From a virus: a stretch of DNA of 25,434 nt. The translations under genes were made by a program, and so were the position numbers. The notes below the pieces were generated by a model. It worked only from the letters and a program-made list of their open reading frames with translations. It was not told where the DNA came from and searched no databases. Positions 13,970 through 21,609 of this stretch are shown here, in pieces; the stretch's first letter is position 1, and the number at the start of each line of letters is the position of its first letter. The DNA lies in IMG/VR virus record IMGVR_UViG_3300005511_000075, positions 1 to 25,434 of that record; one strand, written 5' to 3'.

Positions 13970-15193
13970 TCATTCACCAAATGGCCAGTCTCTTCCAAGC
14001 CGATCGAACTCGGCTCTGATTTCCTTGCTGTTCTTCTGATGCAGGGAATTGATCCGCAGGTATCCGTTGTTTGAGACGCTCGCGAACGCACGCCAGAACG
14101 CGTTGCCTATCTTGTAGTAAAGTGTCCGGACGCTATCCTTGCCGTTGCGGTCAGGCATGATAATGGCGTTGGCAATCATTTCCGGCAACACAGCGAAATC
14201 GTCGGCGGACATTTTGTGCCGCTTCATGCGCTCGGCAATGGCCTCGCCGGTGATCGAAACGACGCGTGACCGGGCGCCGAGATCGTCGGCGAGCCGCTCG
14301 GAAATGCCCGCAGGTAACCAGACTTTCTGTTCCAGTCGCGGCGCGAGCTGCAGATAGGGATCGCGCCAAAGATCGTCGAGGATCCTGGTGGCATCGTCCA
14401 CCGGCGCCACGGCAAGCTTTTCTTCCAGGTTCTGGATCAGGGTTGAGGCGCGTGCCAGTCCGGCATTCGTCTGCCAGCCGGGATCGATGCCTGGGGAAAC
14501 CATGGTCACCTCGCCGGTGCGGCGATTGCGATGCGGAACGTCTGGACCGAGATCGGGCGGGTTGTCGCGATAGATAATGCCGCCCTCTTGCGACTCGCGG
14601 CCGAGCAGGCTTGCGGCTTCGCGCGCCGAGATTTGACGGACCTGGCACTTGCAGCCCCAGCCATTCGGCGGCCAGTGCGTCTTCCAGAAGGGATGATCGA
14701 CAGGAAGGATGATGCCAACCCACGCAAGGTGCTCTTGCCGAGGGTCGGTTGACGTCGTGCGCAGATAGAGGATGTAGGGCAGCGCGCGCTTACTGCGCTG
14801 TGCCCGTTCCCATTGACCGGCAGCGCGGGCCGAATTCGCGTTCGACCAGAATATGTTCTTGAGGCGCCGTGTCCGTGAGAAGTCGACCATGCGGTCGGGC
14901 TGCTCGCCAGTCGGGTCGGCGACCATGCGCGGACCCCACCAGCCCTGCTTTGTGAGTTCGGCCTGGATGTCTTCCTTCCAGCTCTCGAAGCCTTTGCCGG
15001 TTCGGATTGCCTCGGCAATACTGTCGCGGAAGCCGGTGAGCAGCTCGGCCTCAGTCGCCTTGGCAACGGTGAAGGCGTAAGCATGCTCCTCGCCCCATAC
15101 GTCCAGCCAGGAGAATGCCGGCTTCAGGGTTTTGCCTTCGAAGTAGCCGGTCACTTCCTTGGGTACGGCAAAGCCCTTGCGGATCTCTGCCAC
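13970..15193 (-). CDS. MuF minor head protein with C-terminal PBECR2-like nuclease domain
   Basis: A 407-residue protein. Residues 50-190 are the Mu F-like head morphogenesis domain, with the hallmark run DPRQEHLAWVG (150-160) and HPFWKTHWPPNGWGCKCQVRQIS (start 167, end 189). In Mu, gpF (gp30) sits inside the head near the portal. Residues about 305-395 look like the PBECR2 domain (Barnase-EndoU-ColicinE5/D-RelE fold). Matching features are RHKMSADDFAVLPEMIANA (325-343), then TLYYKIGNAFWRAFAS and LRINSLHQKN. Such domains occur as toxins fused to MuF and may be injected with DNA. The start is GTG, two bases after the portal stop; no upstream ATG fits. No protein immunity gene is evident next to it. 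Confidence 0.85.
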   Translation of the reverse strand: MAEIRKGFAVPKEVTGYFEGKTLKPAFSWLDVWGEEHAYAFTVAKATEAELLTGFRDSIAEAIRTGKGFESWKEDIQAELTKQGWWGPRMVADPTGEQPDRMVDFSRTRRLKNIFWSNANSARAAGQWERAQRSKRALPYILYLRTTSTDPRQEHLAWVGIILPVDHPFWKTHWPPNGWGCKCQVRQISAREAASLLGRESQEGGIIYRDNPPDLGPDVPHRNRRTGEVTMVSPGIDPGWQTNAGLARASTLIQNLEEKLAVAPVDDATRILDDLWRDPYLQLAPRLEQKVWLPAGISERLADDLGARSRVVSITGEAIAERMKRHKMSADDFAVLPEMIANAIIMPDRNGKDSVRTLYYKIGNAFWRAFASVSNNGYLRINSLHQKNSKEIRAEFDRLGRDWPFGE

Positions 15194-15195
15194 GC

Positions 15196-16845
15196 TCAGT
15201 CCACCGTATCGCCGATGCCACGCGCGATCGCCGTCAGCCTGGCAAGGCGCTCGGCCATCTTCGAAGCATCCGGGCCGGCGGTTTCAATGACCTTCAAAGC
15301 CTCTTCGAAGCTCGATGCCGTTGACAGGATCTCGGCGATCGGCTGGACGATCGGCCGGGCCATCTCCTCCCAATCGTTGGCGGCCGACGCAAACAGGGCA
15401 TCCACTTGGTCGAGCGCGTCGGGCTCGCCAGCCTCGGCCGCAAGCAACGACGTGCAGGCGCCGCAGCGGCAGGCGCGGCGATGGTCAAACACGATGGCGG
15501 AAAGAGCGGCGGTCTTTGACTTGCGCTCATCGTTTGGCAGGGGCTTGGTGACCGGCTGCACCGTGGCACCTGGCTTCGCTTCCGCTGGCTCGGCCGTCTT
15601 GACGGTTGCGATGAGTAACTCGTCATCATCGCCGGGATCCGACAAGCCGATCTTTTCGCGGATCTCCGACTGCTTCACGCGCAGGCCGTACGGCATCATC
15701 TTGGCGACGGCATCGGTCAGCGCCGCGACGTCTTCGGGGTCCGGTACCAGGAGCTGGACGGTCGGGTAGTGTTCCTGCGGCCCGAAGTTGAGATCGACGA
15801 AAGGCCGGATCAGGTCGCGGTTGGCCGTGTAGGCGAGCTGCTTGCCATCGGCGCGCAGAATGTCCAGCCGGACTTCGTTGTGGATCTTCGCCTGGCCGAG
15901 TGATGAGCCATCGTCGGACGTCATGGTCTGGCCAACGACAAGCTTGGAGATCTGCTTGTCGACGTAATCCAGCAGGCCACCGAAGACCGCCGCGCCGTTG
16001 TTGCCGCTGACTTCGTGAAACTCGACATCCATGCCCTGCGGGATGATGGCGGCGGCGTCGTTGGCGATGGAGGTGACAGCCTTCAGCAGCGTGCGCTTGT
16101 CTGTCGCGCTGGCATTGGCGTTGTACTTGCCGACGCGCAGCGGCATGCCATAGACCTCGGAGAAGGCCGCCCAATCCTGCAGCGTGAATTGCTGGATCAG
16201 GTATGCCCAGGCCGCCGGCCGCGCCATGCCGCGCCGGAGCGGCAGCCCCATTTTGGTGCGCGGCATGTGGCGCAGGAATTTCGCCTGCGGCAATTCCTCG
16301 CCCTCGATCGAGCCATCGACGGCCAGGCGCAGCTCACGTAGCTTCAGGCGATCGAGCTGAAAGAACCGCGGATCCCGCTCGATGTAATCGACCGGTCGCA
16401 ACGCCTTGCGTTCGTACTCCCACATCATCTCGACGACGGCATAGCCTTTGGAGATGCCATCGGTGAGATTGCCGAGGGCGTTGTCGAAGCCGTCGTCCTT
16501 GACCAGCTCGGTGACCGCATCGACGATCTTGCTGTCGGCGTCATTCGCCTCGATCGTCGCGTCGATGCCTTCCAGCGCCAGGCGGCGCGTCTGCAGCTGC
16601 GACGCATAGTGAAGGTACCGCTCTTCCATTTCCTCGGCGAGGGTCAGGTAGTTGCGGGCATCGCCGGTGGCGGCGTCGCGTAGGATTGAGCCGAGTCGTT
16701 CCGGGGTCAGGCCGGAAGCGACGCGCTCCTCGTGGACGCGGCGGACGCCGGCGACGGTCGGAACAGCGATCTCTTCGGAGAGAACCTGGATGACGATCGG
16801 CGTGCCGTCTGGCCCGAGGATCGATGATGTGCGGGTGCTTACCAA
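15196..16845 (-). CDS. Portal protein (DUF935, Mu gp29-like)
   Basis: A 549-residue protein of the DUF935 family, the portal of Mu-like phages. It forms the dodecameric ring through which DNA enters and leaves the head. Recognisable parts are an N-terminal LTPERLGSILRDAATGDARNYL-type segment near residues 46-67 and a central region with LPLRRGMARPAAWAYLIQQFTLQDWAAF (starting about 205). Others are FHEVSGNNGAAVFGGLLDYVDKQISKLVVGQT near 285-315 and QPV-to-CRCGAC near 459-464. The last 85 residues are helical and may contact the minor head protein encoded next. The start overlaps the terminase end by seven bases. The length matches Mu gp29 (about 510). Confidence 0.92.
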   Translation of the reverse strand: MVSTRTSSILGPDGTPIVIQVLSEEIAVPTVAGVRRVHEERVASGLTPERLGSILRDAATGDARNYLTLAEEMEERYLHYASQLQTRRLALEGIDATIEANDADSKIVDAVTELVKDDGFDNALGNLTDGISKGYAVVEMMWEYERKALRPVDYIERDPRFFQLDRLKLRELRLAVDGSIEGEELPQAKFLRHMPRTKMGLPLRRGMARPAAWAYLIQQFTLQDWAAFSEVYGMPLRVGKYNANASATDKRTLLKAVTSIANDAAAIIPQGMDVEFHEVSGNNGAAVFGGLLDYVDKQISKLVVGQTMTSDDGSSLGQAKIHNEVRLDILRADGKQLAYTANRDLIRPFVDLNFGPQEHYPTVQLLVPDPEDVAALTDAVAKMMPYGLRVKQSEIREKIGLSDPGDDDELLIATVKTAEPAEAKPGATVQPVTKPLPNDERKSKTAALSAIVFDHRRACRCGACTSLLAAEAGEPDALDQVDALFASAANDWEEMARPIVQPIAEILSTASSFEEALKVIETAGPDASKMAERLARLTAIARGIGDTVD

Positions 16846-18455
16846 TGCCGTCTCCCGTATGCATGGTCGTCGTCGTCATCGCCGCCGGCGGCAGCCATGA
16901 GGGACGCAACTGTCTGATAGTCGTACTCGGTCCACTGCTGGCGGCTGGCGTAGTGCGCCAGGGCCAGGCCGATGGCGAAGTCGCCATGGCGTTTCTTCGA
17001 GCCCTGGCCGGTACGCAGATCCGGCACGCGCGGCACGCCGGCGATAACCTTGACGGTGCGCAGGTCCGTCAGGTGTTCATCATCCTTGATGAGGGCAATA
17101 GCATCGTCCTCGAAGGCGGCTTTCAGCGGCGGCATGTTGATGCGGTACCAGTCGGTCGAAAACTTGATGGCCTCGACTAGGCCGTAAGGGTGATCCGCGT
17201 CACGCAAGCCGAACAAGCGCCCCATGTCTTCGGCGACGGTCCAGCCCATGCCTGTCGCGTCGAAAGCGGCTCCCACCAGGCGCGGTGCGCCTTCCAAGAT
17301 CATCCGCGTGATCAGCTTCTGCTCGTCGCCTGGCACGTTGCGCATTTCCACCGTCAGCTCCTCCTCTCGCTTGAGGAGGCGGGAGACAGAAAGCAGGGTG
17401 GCAACGGAGAGATCGGCTACGCGAGCGAAGTCGAAACCAAAGGCGTGCCGCTTGGAGCGATCCAGGCGAGCGAGTGCAGTCTTGAGGTCGAACAAGACCG
17501 GGGCAAGCAGCGCGGCTCGCTCGATGCGGTTGAGGTGAAGAAAGTTCGACGGAAGCTCCAGACGGATGACCGGCGCCTGGATCGACATACGGGCCTCGAC
17601 GAGTGGCGCGGCGAGCCAAGAGCCCGTTCCTGCAGTCGGAATGCAGAACAGCTCTTCGTCGGCACCCTCGCCATAGAAGTCGATGATCTCCTGGCGCCAG
17701 GCGGCTTCGCCTTCCGGCGTCCACTCTTTGCCGTTCACCAGGCAGATGCGCTCGTAGAGCCCTTCCTTCAGCGCCTGGTCGAAATCGATCCTGATATGAT
17801 CGTATTTCGAGCGGCCGGAAAGGATCGCCTGGATCTGCTTGTTGAACTCATTTTCGGTGCCGTCATGTGTCGAGCAGACGACGACCTGGCCGCCCCACAT
17901 GAGGAAAGCGAGTGCTGCCTTCAGCAGCTCCGGCAAGCTGTCGACGAAGGCAGCCTCGTCGATCATCACGACGCCCTGCTTGCCGCGCAGCGATCGCGGC
18001 GCCGACGAGAGCGCCAACACTTCGAAGCCGGAGGCAAAGCGAATGCGGAACGCCTGGATGGAGCGCTCGCCTTCCTTGTCGCTGTCGTCGAACAGGAACT
18101 CGTCGACCGCCGCAGCCGCGTCCATGTAGGCTCGCGCCCACATGGCGCAGGCGTCGATGAATTCGCGCGTCATCTCCTGGGAATAGGAGATGTACATGAC
18201 GTCCATGCCGCCGGCCTTCTTCTCACGGCCGGCGCGCAGGGCGGCATAGGCTGCGAAACCGAAGGTCAGGCCGATACGCCGGCTTTTCTCGATGAACAGA
18301 ACGCGGCAGGCAGCGCTTTCCAACAGCGCGATCGTGCGTGCCTGGTAGGAGAGTAGCGCCTTTGGCAGGCCAAGTTCTTTGACAAGGCCCGGCAGAACCT
18401 CGGTAGCGGTTCGCCGGGCCTCGACCCATTGTTCCTCGGTGATGGGCGCGGTCAT
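16839..18455 (-). CDS. Terminase large subunit (Mu gp28-like)
   Basis: A 538-residue packaging motor and nuclease. The ATPase domain shows a deviant Walker A, EKSRRIGLT (56-64), Walker B VVMIDEA (162-168, with the catalytic Glu) and the coupling motif CSTHDG (194-199). The RNase H-like nuclease domain supplies acidic residues in GFDFARVADLS (340-350), GAAFDATGMGW (395-405) and RHGDFAIGLA (489-498). The C-terminus ends in a run of five Asp followed by His and Arg residues. It cuts and packages phage DNA into proheads through the portal encoded next. The start forms an ATGA overlap with the small-subunit gene, so stoichiometry is probably coupled. Confidence 0.95.
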   Translation of the reverse strand: MTAPITEEQWVEARRTATEVLPGLVKELGLPKALLSYQARTIALLESAACRVLFIEKSRRIGLTFGFAAYAALRAGREKKAGGMDVMYISYSQEMTREFIDACAMWARAYMDAAAAVDEFLFDDSDKEGERSIQAFRIRFASGFEVLALSSAPRSLRGKQGVVMIDEAAFVDSLPELLKAALAFLMWGGQVVVCSTHDGTENEFNKQIQAILSGRSKYDHIRIDFDQALKEGLYERICLVNGKEWTPEGEAAWRQEIIDFYGEGADEELFCIPTAGTGSWLAAPLVEARMSIQAPVIRLELPSNFLHLNRIERAALLAPVLFDLKTALARLDRSKRHAFGFDFARVADLSVATLLSVSRLLKREEELTVEMRNVPGDEQKLITRMILEGAPRLVGAAFDATGMGWTVAEDMGRLFGLRDADHPYGLVEAIKFSTDWYRINMPPLKAAFEDDAIALIKDDEHLTDLRTVKVIAGVPRVPDLRTGQGSKKRHGDFAIGLALAHYASRQQWTEYDYQTVASLMAAAGGDDDDDHAYGRRHW

Positions 18456-19042
18456 TCGGCCTTAACCCCGAGAATTTTGGACAGGATCTCTTGCGTCGTC
18501 TCGGCCGTGAGGCCCTTGGACTTGGCAACCTGGGAAACTGCCTGCTTGGCATTCTCGGCGAATTCCGCTTCGATCTTTTGGCGGCGAGATGTCGAGATGC
18601 CCTGCGCCTGGGCGGCAGCGCGCAGCGCATTTGCAAGCGACATAGCGCCCTTGGGATCGATGCCCGCTTCGCCCTCCGACGTCAGCACTTCGAAGACCAG
18701 CGTCTTGATCGCCTCGGCGGCAATCAGGGTGAGATTGTCCGAGGCGTCGATATCCCAACTCTTGGCCAGTGTCGCAGCGATTTCACGCGTCTGGTGGAGC
18801 CGCTGCGTCAGGGTCGCAAGCTTGATGCTGTGCCGATTAAACGATGAGAAGGAAGGGATATCGAATTCCAACTCGCCTCGACGTTCTGCCTTCAGCCCTT
18901 CGAGTTGCAAGACAAAGTCGGAATAGATGTCCGTCTGAGTTCGCTCGCGCTTCTGGAGTTCACCCGCCGCCCAGGCAACGACCTCGGCGCACTCGCTTGG
19001 GAGTTGCTCGATGAGGTTTAGGCGTCCTCGACCTTGCGCCAT
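18452..19042 (-). CDS. Terminase small subunit candidate (DUF3486, Mu gp27-like)
   Basis: A 196-residue protein of the DUF3486 family. The N-terminus GRGRLNLIEQLPSECAEVVAWAAGELQKRERTQTDIYSDF (about 4-43) is characteristic, with the family's 'LP-x-x-x-x-x-L-x-x-x-L' pattern. A FSSFNRHSIKL segment follows near 63-73. The rest is helical. It is encoded immediately upstream of the large terminase, as Mu gp27 is, and should recognise DNA for packaging. I chose the ATG at 19042, one base after the preceding stop, over an in-frame upstream start inside the previous gene. There is some uncertainty over whether DUF3486 acts as a true small terminase. Confidence 0.85.
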   Translation of the reverse strand: MAQGRGRLNLIEQLPSECAEVVAWAAGELQKRERTQTDIYSDFVLQLEGLKAERRGELEFDIPSFSSFNRHSIKLATLTQRLHQTREIAATLAKSWDIDASDNLTLIAAEAIKTLVFEVLTSEGEAGIDPKGAMSLANALRAAAQAQGISTSRRQKIEAEFAENAKQAVSQVAKSKGLTAETTQEILSKILGVKAE

Positions 19043-19043
19043 C

Positions 19044-19343
19044 TTAGGCTCCGATCTTCGGGCGCTTGACGCCTTCGAGTTCGGTCCTGCGCTCAACATG
19101 GTCAACGCCGAGGCGCGTGATCGCGGCGACGACGATACCGTTTACGTCCGTGTTTTTCACGCCGCCGATATCGGCCAGATAACGAAGCTGCTGGCGGATC
19201 CAGTCGCGCGACCGATGGTGGCCGTAAGCGTCGAGGACGTCGGCGAGCAGGCTATCGTTCAGCCGGCCGTCCGGCTGCTCGGAAAGCGCTCGCAGAATGA
19301 CGAGGCGCGCGTCAACGGTGACAAAATCATTGTATTCGCTCAT
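19044..19343 (-). CDS. VpaChn25_0724-type phage protein, winged-helix-like
   Basis: A 99-residue protein with the pattern of the VpaChn25_0724 phage family. Seen are ARLVILRALSEQPDGRLNDSLL near residues 12-33, RDWIRQQLRYLADIGGV near 46-62, and a C-terminal ITRLGVDHVERRTELEGVKRP near 75-95. The pattern of three helices and a beta hairpin is that of a winged-helix DNA-binding fold, and such proteins sit before the terminase genes in Mu-like phages (Mu gp26 position). It may help packaging site recognition. It overlaps the DUF2730 gene in an ATGA junction. Confidence 0.75.
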   Translation of the reverse strand: MSEYNDFVTVDARLVILRALSEQPDGRLNDSLLADVLDAYGHHRSRDWIRQQLRYLADIGGVKNTDVNGIVVAAITRLGVDHVERRTELEGVKRPKIGA

Positions 19344-19705
19344 GCCGCCGAACTACCCTTCATCAAGAAATCTTCAACGCGCGCAACGGTGCGCGCCATT
19401 CCCTCCTGGCTAGTTTCCATCCGCCCGAGTTTGCCTTCGAGCCGCTCGATCGCGATCCGCATCGACATGACAGCCTCGGCGTCAGGAAGATGTTTGATGT
19501 CGCTCTCAACACTCTGGACGCGCCTTTCGAGCGCCGAGAGCGTTGCCAGGAATTGCGTCTTCTCAACACTGTCCTGCTTTCGAAACTCGCTTAGATCACT
19601 GGCGGTTTTCTTCGCGCCGGAGGAGATCACGTGCCAGATCGAAGTGCCGACAGAGATGACTAGGGCAAGGAGGCCGAACCAGTCTTTGAGGGGTCCTATT
19701 TCCAT
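19340..19705 (-). CDS. DUF2730-like membrane-anchored coiled-coil protein
   Basis: A 121-residue protein with one N-terminal transmembrane segment (about residues 8-28) and a long helical, coiled-coil-prone remainder, for example LSALERRVQSVESDIKHL near 57-74. This layout, and the position between lysis and terminase genes, fits DUF2730 (Mu gp25-like). The role is unknown. The ATG at 19705 shares its first base with the preceding stop (TAATG). In-frame upstream starts lie within the zinc-protein gene and are rejected. Confidence 0.72.
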   Translation of the reverse strand: MEIGPLKDWFGLLALVISVGTSIWHVISSGAKKTASDLSEFRKQDSVEKTQFLATLSALERRVQSVESDIKHLPDAEAVMSMRIAIERLEGKLGRMETSQEGMARTVARVEDFLMKGSSAA

Positions 19706-19926
19706 TAACGGCGTCCCTTGCTGCTCGTTTCGAAGCGCTCCTGGCAATGGATGCATCGGCGGGCAGACGGCAGCGCCCGGCGCCTGGTCTCGGCGATCTC
19801 GCCGCCACAATCATCGCACTCAATGTTGCCTTCCAGCTTCAGAGAGGCAGTAGCGCGCTTGATCTGCGCCTCGCGCTCTTCCTCGGCGCGGATCTCCGCT
19901 AGATCGAATAAGGCGTTCCCGTTCAT
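19705..19926 (-). CDS. DksA/TraR-type C4 zinc-finger protein
   Basis: A 73-residue protein with a helical, acidic N-terminus and a C4 zinc finger formed by Cys37, Cys40, Cys58 and Cys61 (CDDC and CIHC 17 residues apart). The surrounding GGEIAETRRRALPSARRCIHCQERFE is diagnostic of the DksA/TraR family. Full-length members bind the RNA polymerase secondary channel and alter promoter choice. This short form resembles TraR, which acts without ppGpp. The ATG at 19926 overlaps the Rz1 stop in an ATGA junction. It could tune host or phage promoters late in infection, but that is inference. Confidence 0.82.
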   Translation of the reverse strand: MNGNALFDLAEIRAEEEREAQIKRATASLKLEGNIECDDCGGEIAETRRRALPSARRCIHCQERFETSSKGRR

Positions 19927-20204
19927 GGCGTGCCCTCTACGGCCGCGACACATGCCGCGCGACGCGCTTCGCCTATGTTGCGGCCGGTGCGATCATGCGC
20001 CCATCCTTGCCAGGTCTCGTCCTCGGAGAAGTCGCGGGCGAATTTCGGCGAGAGCGGCGGCGCCGGGATCTTCACTTCGGGCGGTAGCTCAGGTCTGACA
20101 AGACGCGTCACGACGATCGGCGGCTCGGCTTTCCGCTCAGTCAGGGAGCAGCTGGATGCGGCGAGCGCTAAGACCGCAACCGCCACCATCGGGAAGGGCT
20201 TCAT
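19923..20204 (-). CDS. Rz1: Outer-membrane spanin (o-spanin lipoprotein)
   Basis: A 93-residue lipoprotein with a short signal sequence and the lipobox A-S-S-C, Cys19 being the lipidated residue. The mature part is proline-rich (RPELPPEVKIPAPPLSP near 37-53), typical of Rz1 proteins. The gene begins inside the Rz gene in another frame and overlaps it by 68 bases, a classic embedded/overlapping Rz/Rz1 pair. The o-spanin joins the i-spanin to fuse inner and outer membranes after the endolysin has acted. The host must therefore have an outer membrane. The C-terminal part after residue 55 is longer than in lambda Rz1. Confidence 0.85.
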   Translation of the reverse strand: MKPFPMVAVAVLALAASSCSLTERKAEPPIVVTRLVRPELPPEVKIPAPPLSPKFARDFSEDETWQGWAHDRTGRNIGEARRAACVAAVEGTP

Positions 20205-20496
20205 TTTGTTTCTCTCTGTCTTCTAGCTGCTGTTCGGCCTGGCGAACCTGCTCGCTCGCCGTGGCTTGGATTTTGAGGGTTGCTTTCGCTTGATCAGCAA
20301 CTTGTCGGTTCGCCTCGGCGTCAGCCTTTTCGAGCTTGGCCTGCCACTTCGCGTTCGCTGTCTCGGTGGCGGTCGCTGCCGCCTCATCGAGCATGGAGTG
20401 GAACTCGCGTAGGCCGAGGTAGGCGATGCCGGCGGCTGTAACGAGCAGCACGCCGGCGATGATGAGTGCGACAATCGGCTTGGTGAACATCTCCAT
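20137..20496 (-). CDS. Rz: Inner-membrane spanin (i-spanin)
   Basis: A 119-residue protein with an N-terminal transmembrane segment (about residues 7-27). A long periplasmic helix rich in Ala, Glu, Gln and Lys (about 30-105) follows, as in Rz i-spanins that form coiled coils. The end GLSARRIQLLPD resembles the usual 'GLS-x-x-R-x-x-LL' tail of Rz proteins. It overlaps the o-spanin gene and starts one base into the stop of the holin candidate (TGATG). Confidence 0.82.
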   Translation of the reverse strand: MEMFTKPIVALIIAGVLLVTAAGIAYLGLREFHSMLDEAAATATETANAKWQAKLEKADAEANRQVADQAKATLKIQATASEQVRQAEQQLEDREKQNEALPDGGGCGLSARRIQLLPD

Positions 20497-20801
20497 CAGC
20501 GCACCTCGCCGACACCGGCGCCCGGCTGGGCGCGAGCGTCGTAAGGGGGCGGTGGGCCACCATATGGAGAATTGGCGACCTCGAAATCCTTGGAGCCGTA
20601 GTGGCGATGGGCGCCGATAAGCACGGCGATCATCGCGCAGAGGCTCGGCACGAAGACAGGCGCGATCGCAACCGCTTCCTGAGAACCGCGAAAGGCGGCG
20701 AGCGCAATGCCGACCAGGATGAACCAGGACAGCACGAAGCTGATCCAGTTCCAGCGCCTGGTCATTGTGTAAGAGGGCTTGGCTAGAGGATCACGCCTCA
20801 T
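20496..20801 (-). CDS. Two-TM protein, holin candidate
   Basis: A 101-residue protein with two hydrophobic helices, about residues 16-37 (WNWISFVLSWFILVGIALAAF) and 47-68 (IAPVFVPSLCAMIAVLIGAH). A proline-rich polar tail follows. It sits between the endolysin and spanins, the usual holin place. The ATG at 20801 lies 11 bases inside the endolysin gene and has GCGAGG upstream; a later ATG at 20765 is an alternative and would start just before the first helix. No holin family motif was identified, so the call rests on topology and context. Confidence 0.65.
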   Translation of the reverse strand: MRRDPLAKPSYTMTRRWNWISFVLSWFILVGIALAAFRGSQEAVAIAPVFVPSLCAMIAVLIGAHRHYGSKDFEVANSPYGGPPPPYDARAQPGAGVGEVR

Positions 20802-21510
20802 TGCGGGAAACCTCGCCTGCAATGTTCACGCGCACTCGTCCACCGGCAGGGTCGCCGCCGGTTCGTGGCCAGCGGATGCCGACGCAACGGCTCTTGGCGA
20901 CTGCCGAGAGCTTGACGCGGTTCGACTGGTTGCCGCCGAGCACCAGGTAATTGTCCTGATCCTCGCCCACGTAGAGCCCGACATGGCCGCCACCAGGACG
21001 TTGGAAAACGAGAACAGCACCAAGGCAGGGCGCCGAAAGCGACATGCCGAACCTGTTCCATTCAAGGGCACCGAGCGGATTGGCGGGGAGCTTCTCCTGC
21101 GGCAAGACCGCACCAAAGCAATGAGCCATGAAGAGCCCGCACCAGGGCGTGTCGTCATTTGTGAAGAAGCCCGCAATCCAGCCACCAAGCGCGCGCCCCC
21201 AACCGATGATGGTCGGGTTCGATGCCGGGCCGGGCACTTCGGTGAGGCCGATGAAGCGTCGGGCTTCACGCATCCAAACCGGCTCGGCTGGAATTTCGGG
21301 AGCGGCAACGACCTTGACCACTCGGCCTTTCGGCTCAACGCGGAGCGCCTGGACGGTTGCTTCGTCGGCTTGGCCGGTGGGCGGCAATCCTTCGGCTGTC
21401 TGAAAACGCTTCAACGCCTCGATCGAGGCGCGGCCAAACACGTTATCAACTACGCCGTCGTAGGCACCAAATGCCCGCAGGCGCGTGTTTAGCCAGAAAT
21501 TGAAATCCAT
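20791..21510 (-). CDS. Endolysin: peptidoglycan-binding plus TIGR02594/NlpC-P60-like domain
   Basis: A 239-residue lysis enzyme. Residues 5-58 form a peptidoglycan-binding domain 1 (FGRASIEALKRFQTAEGLPPTG near 25-46). Residues 78-216 match the TIGR02594 cysteine-peptidase-like family: DTPWCGLFMAHC with the likely nucleophile Cys124, GGGHVGLYVG with His176, and GGNQSNRV with Asn194. It should cleave the peptide part of host peptidoglycan. I start at the ATG at 21510. A TTG 15 codons upstream (21555) lacks an RBS and would cross a strong hairpin. It is the first gene after late-promoter copy C and a terminator-like hairpin. Confidence 0.85.
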   Translation of the reverse strand: MDFNFWLNTRLRAFGAYDGVVDNVFGRASIEALKRFQTAEGLPPTGQADEATVQALRVEPKGRVVKVVAAPEIPAEPVWMREARRFIGLTEVPGPASNPTIIGWGRALGGWIAGFFTNDDTPWCGLFMAHCFGAVLPQEKLPANPLGALEWNRFGMSLSAPCLGAVLVFQRPGGGHVGLYVGEDQDNYLVLGGNQSNRVKLSAVAKSRCVGIRWPRTGGDPAGGRVRVNIAGEVSRNEA

Positions 21511-21520
21511 GTGGCGCCCC

Positions 21521-21545
21521 AAAACAAAGCGGCCGATCGGCCGCT
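21521..21545 (-). terminator. Terminator-like hairpin before the endolysin gene
   Basis: An 18-bp perfect palindrome, AGCGGCCGATCGGCCGCT (21528-21545), is followed on the minus strand by TTGTTTT (21527-21521). This is a good intrinsic terminator. It lies between the Mor-like gene and the endolysin, and downstream of the proposed late start site near 21556, so it could stop early read-through or attenuate lysis transcription. Confidence 0.6.
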
Positions 21546-21562
21546 CAATATGCAATGGGGAG

Positions 21563-21609
21563 ACTTTAGGGGAGGTGCCCGTTGGGCGCGGGCTGACACC
21601 TGTCAGCCG
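21563..21609 (-). promoter_or_regulatory. Putative activator-dependent late promoter, copy C (lysis operon)
   Basis: The dyad GGCTGACACCTGTCAGCC (21591-21608) has flanks identical to copy B over bases 21590-21612. On the minus strand TAAAGT (21568-21563) lies at the same offset as the elements at A and B and is followed by C and T. It is 13 bases past the stop of the Mor-like gene and ahead of the lysis operon, the place of Mu's lys promoter. Confidence 0.6.

Noticed and set aside
17190-18356. A 388-codon open frame on the plus strand
   Set aside because: It lies antisense to the well-supported large terminase gene. Its product has no recognisable motif, and long antisense frames are expected in GC-rich genes.
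21511-21555. TTG start that would lengthen the endolysin by 15 residues
   Set aside because: It has no RBS, and the added region covers the terminator-like palindrome; the ATG at 21510 fits the domain start.
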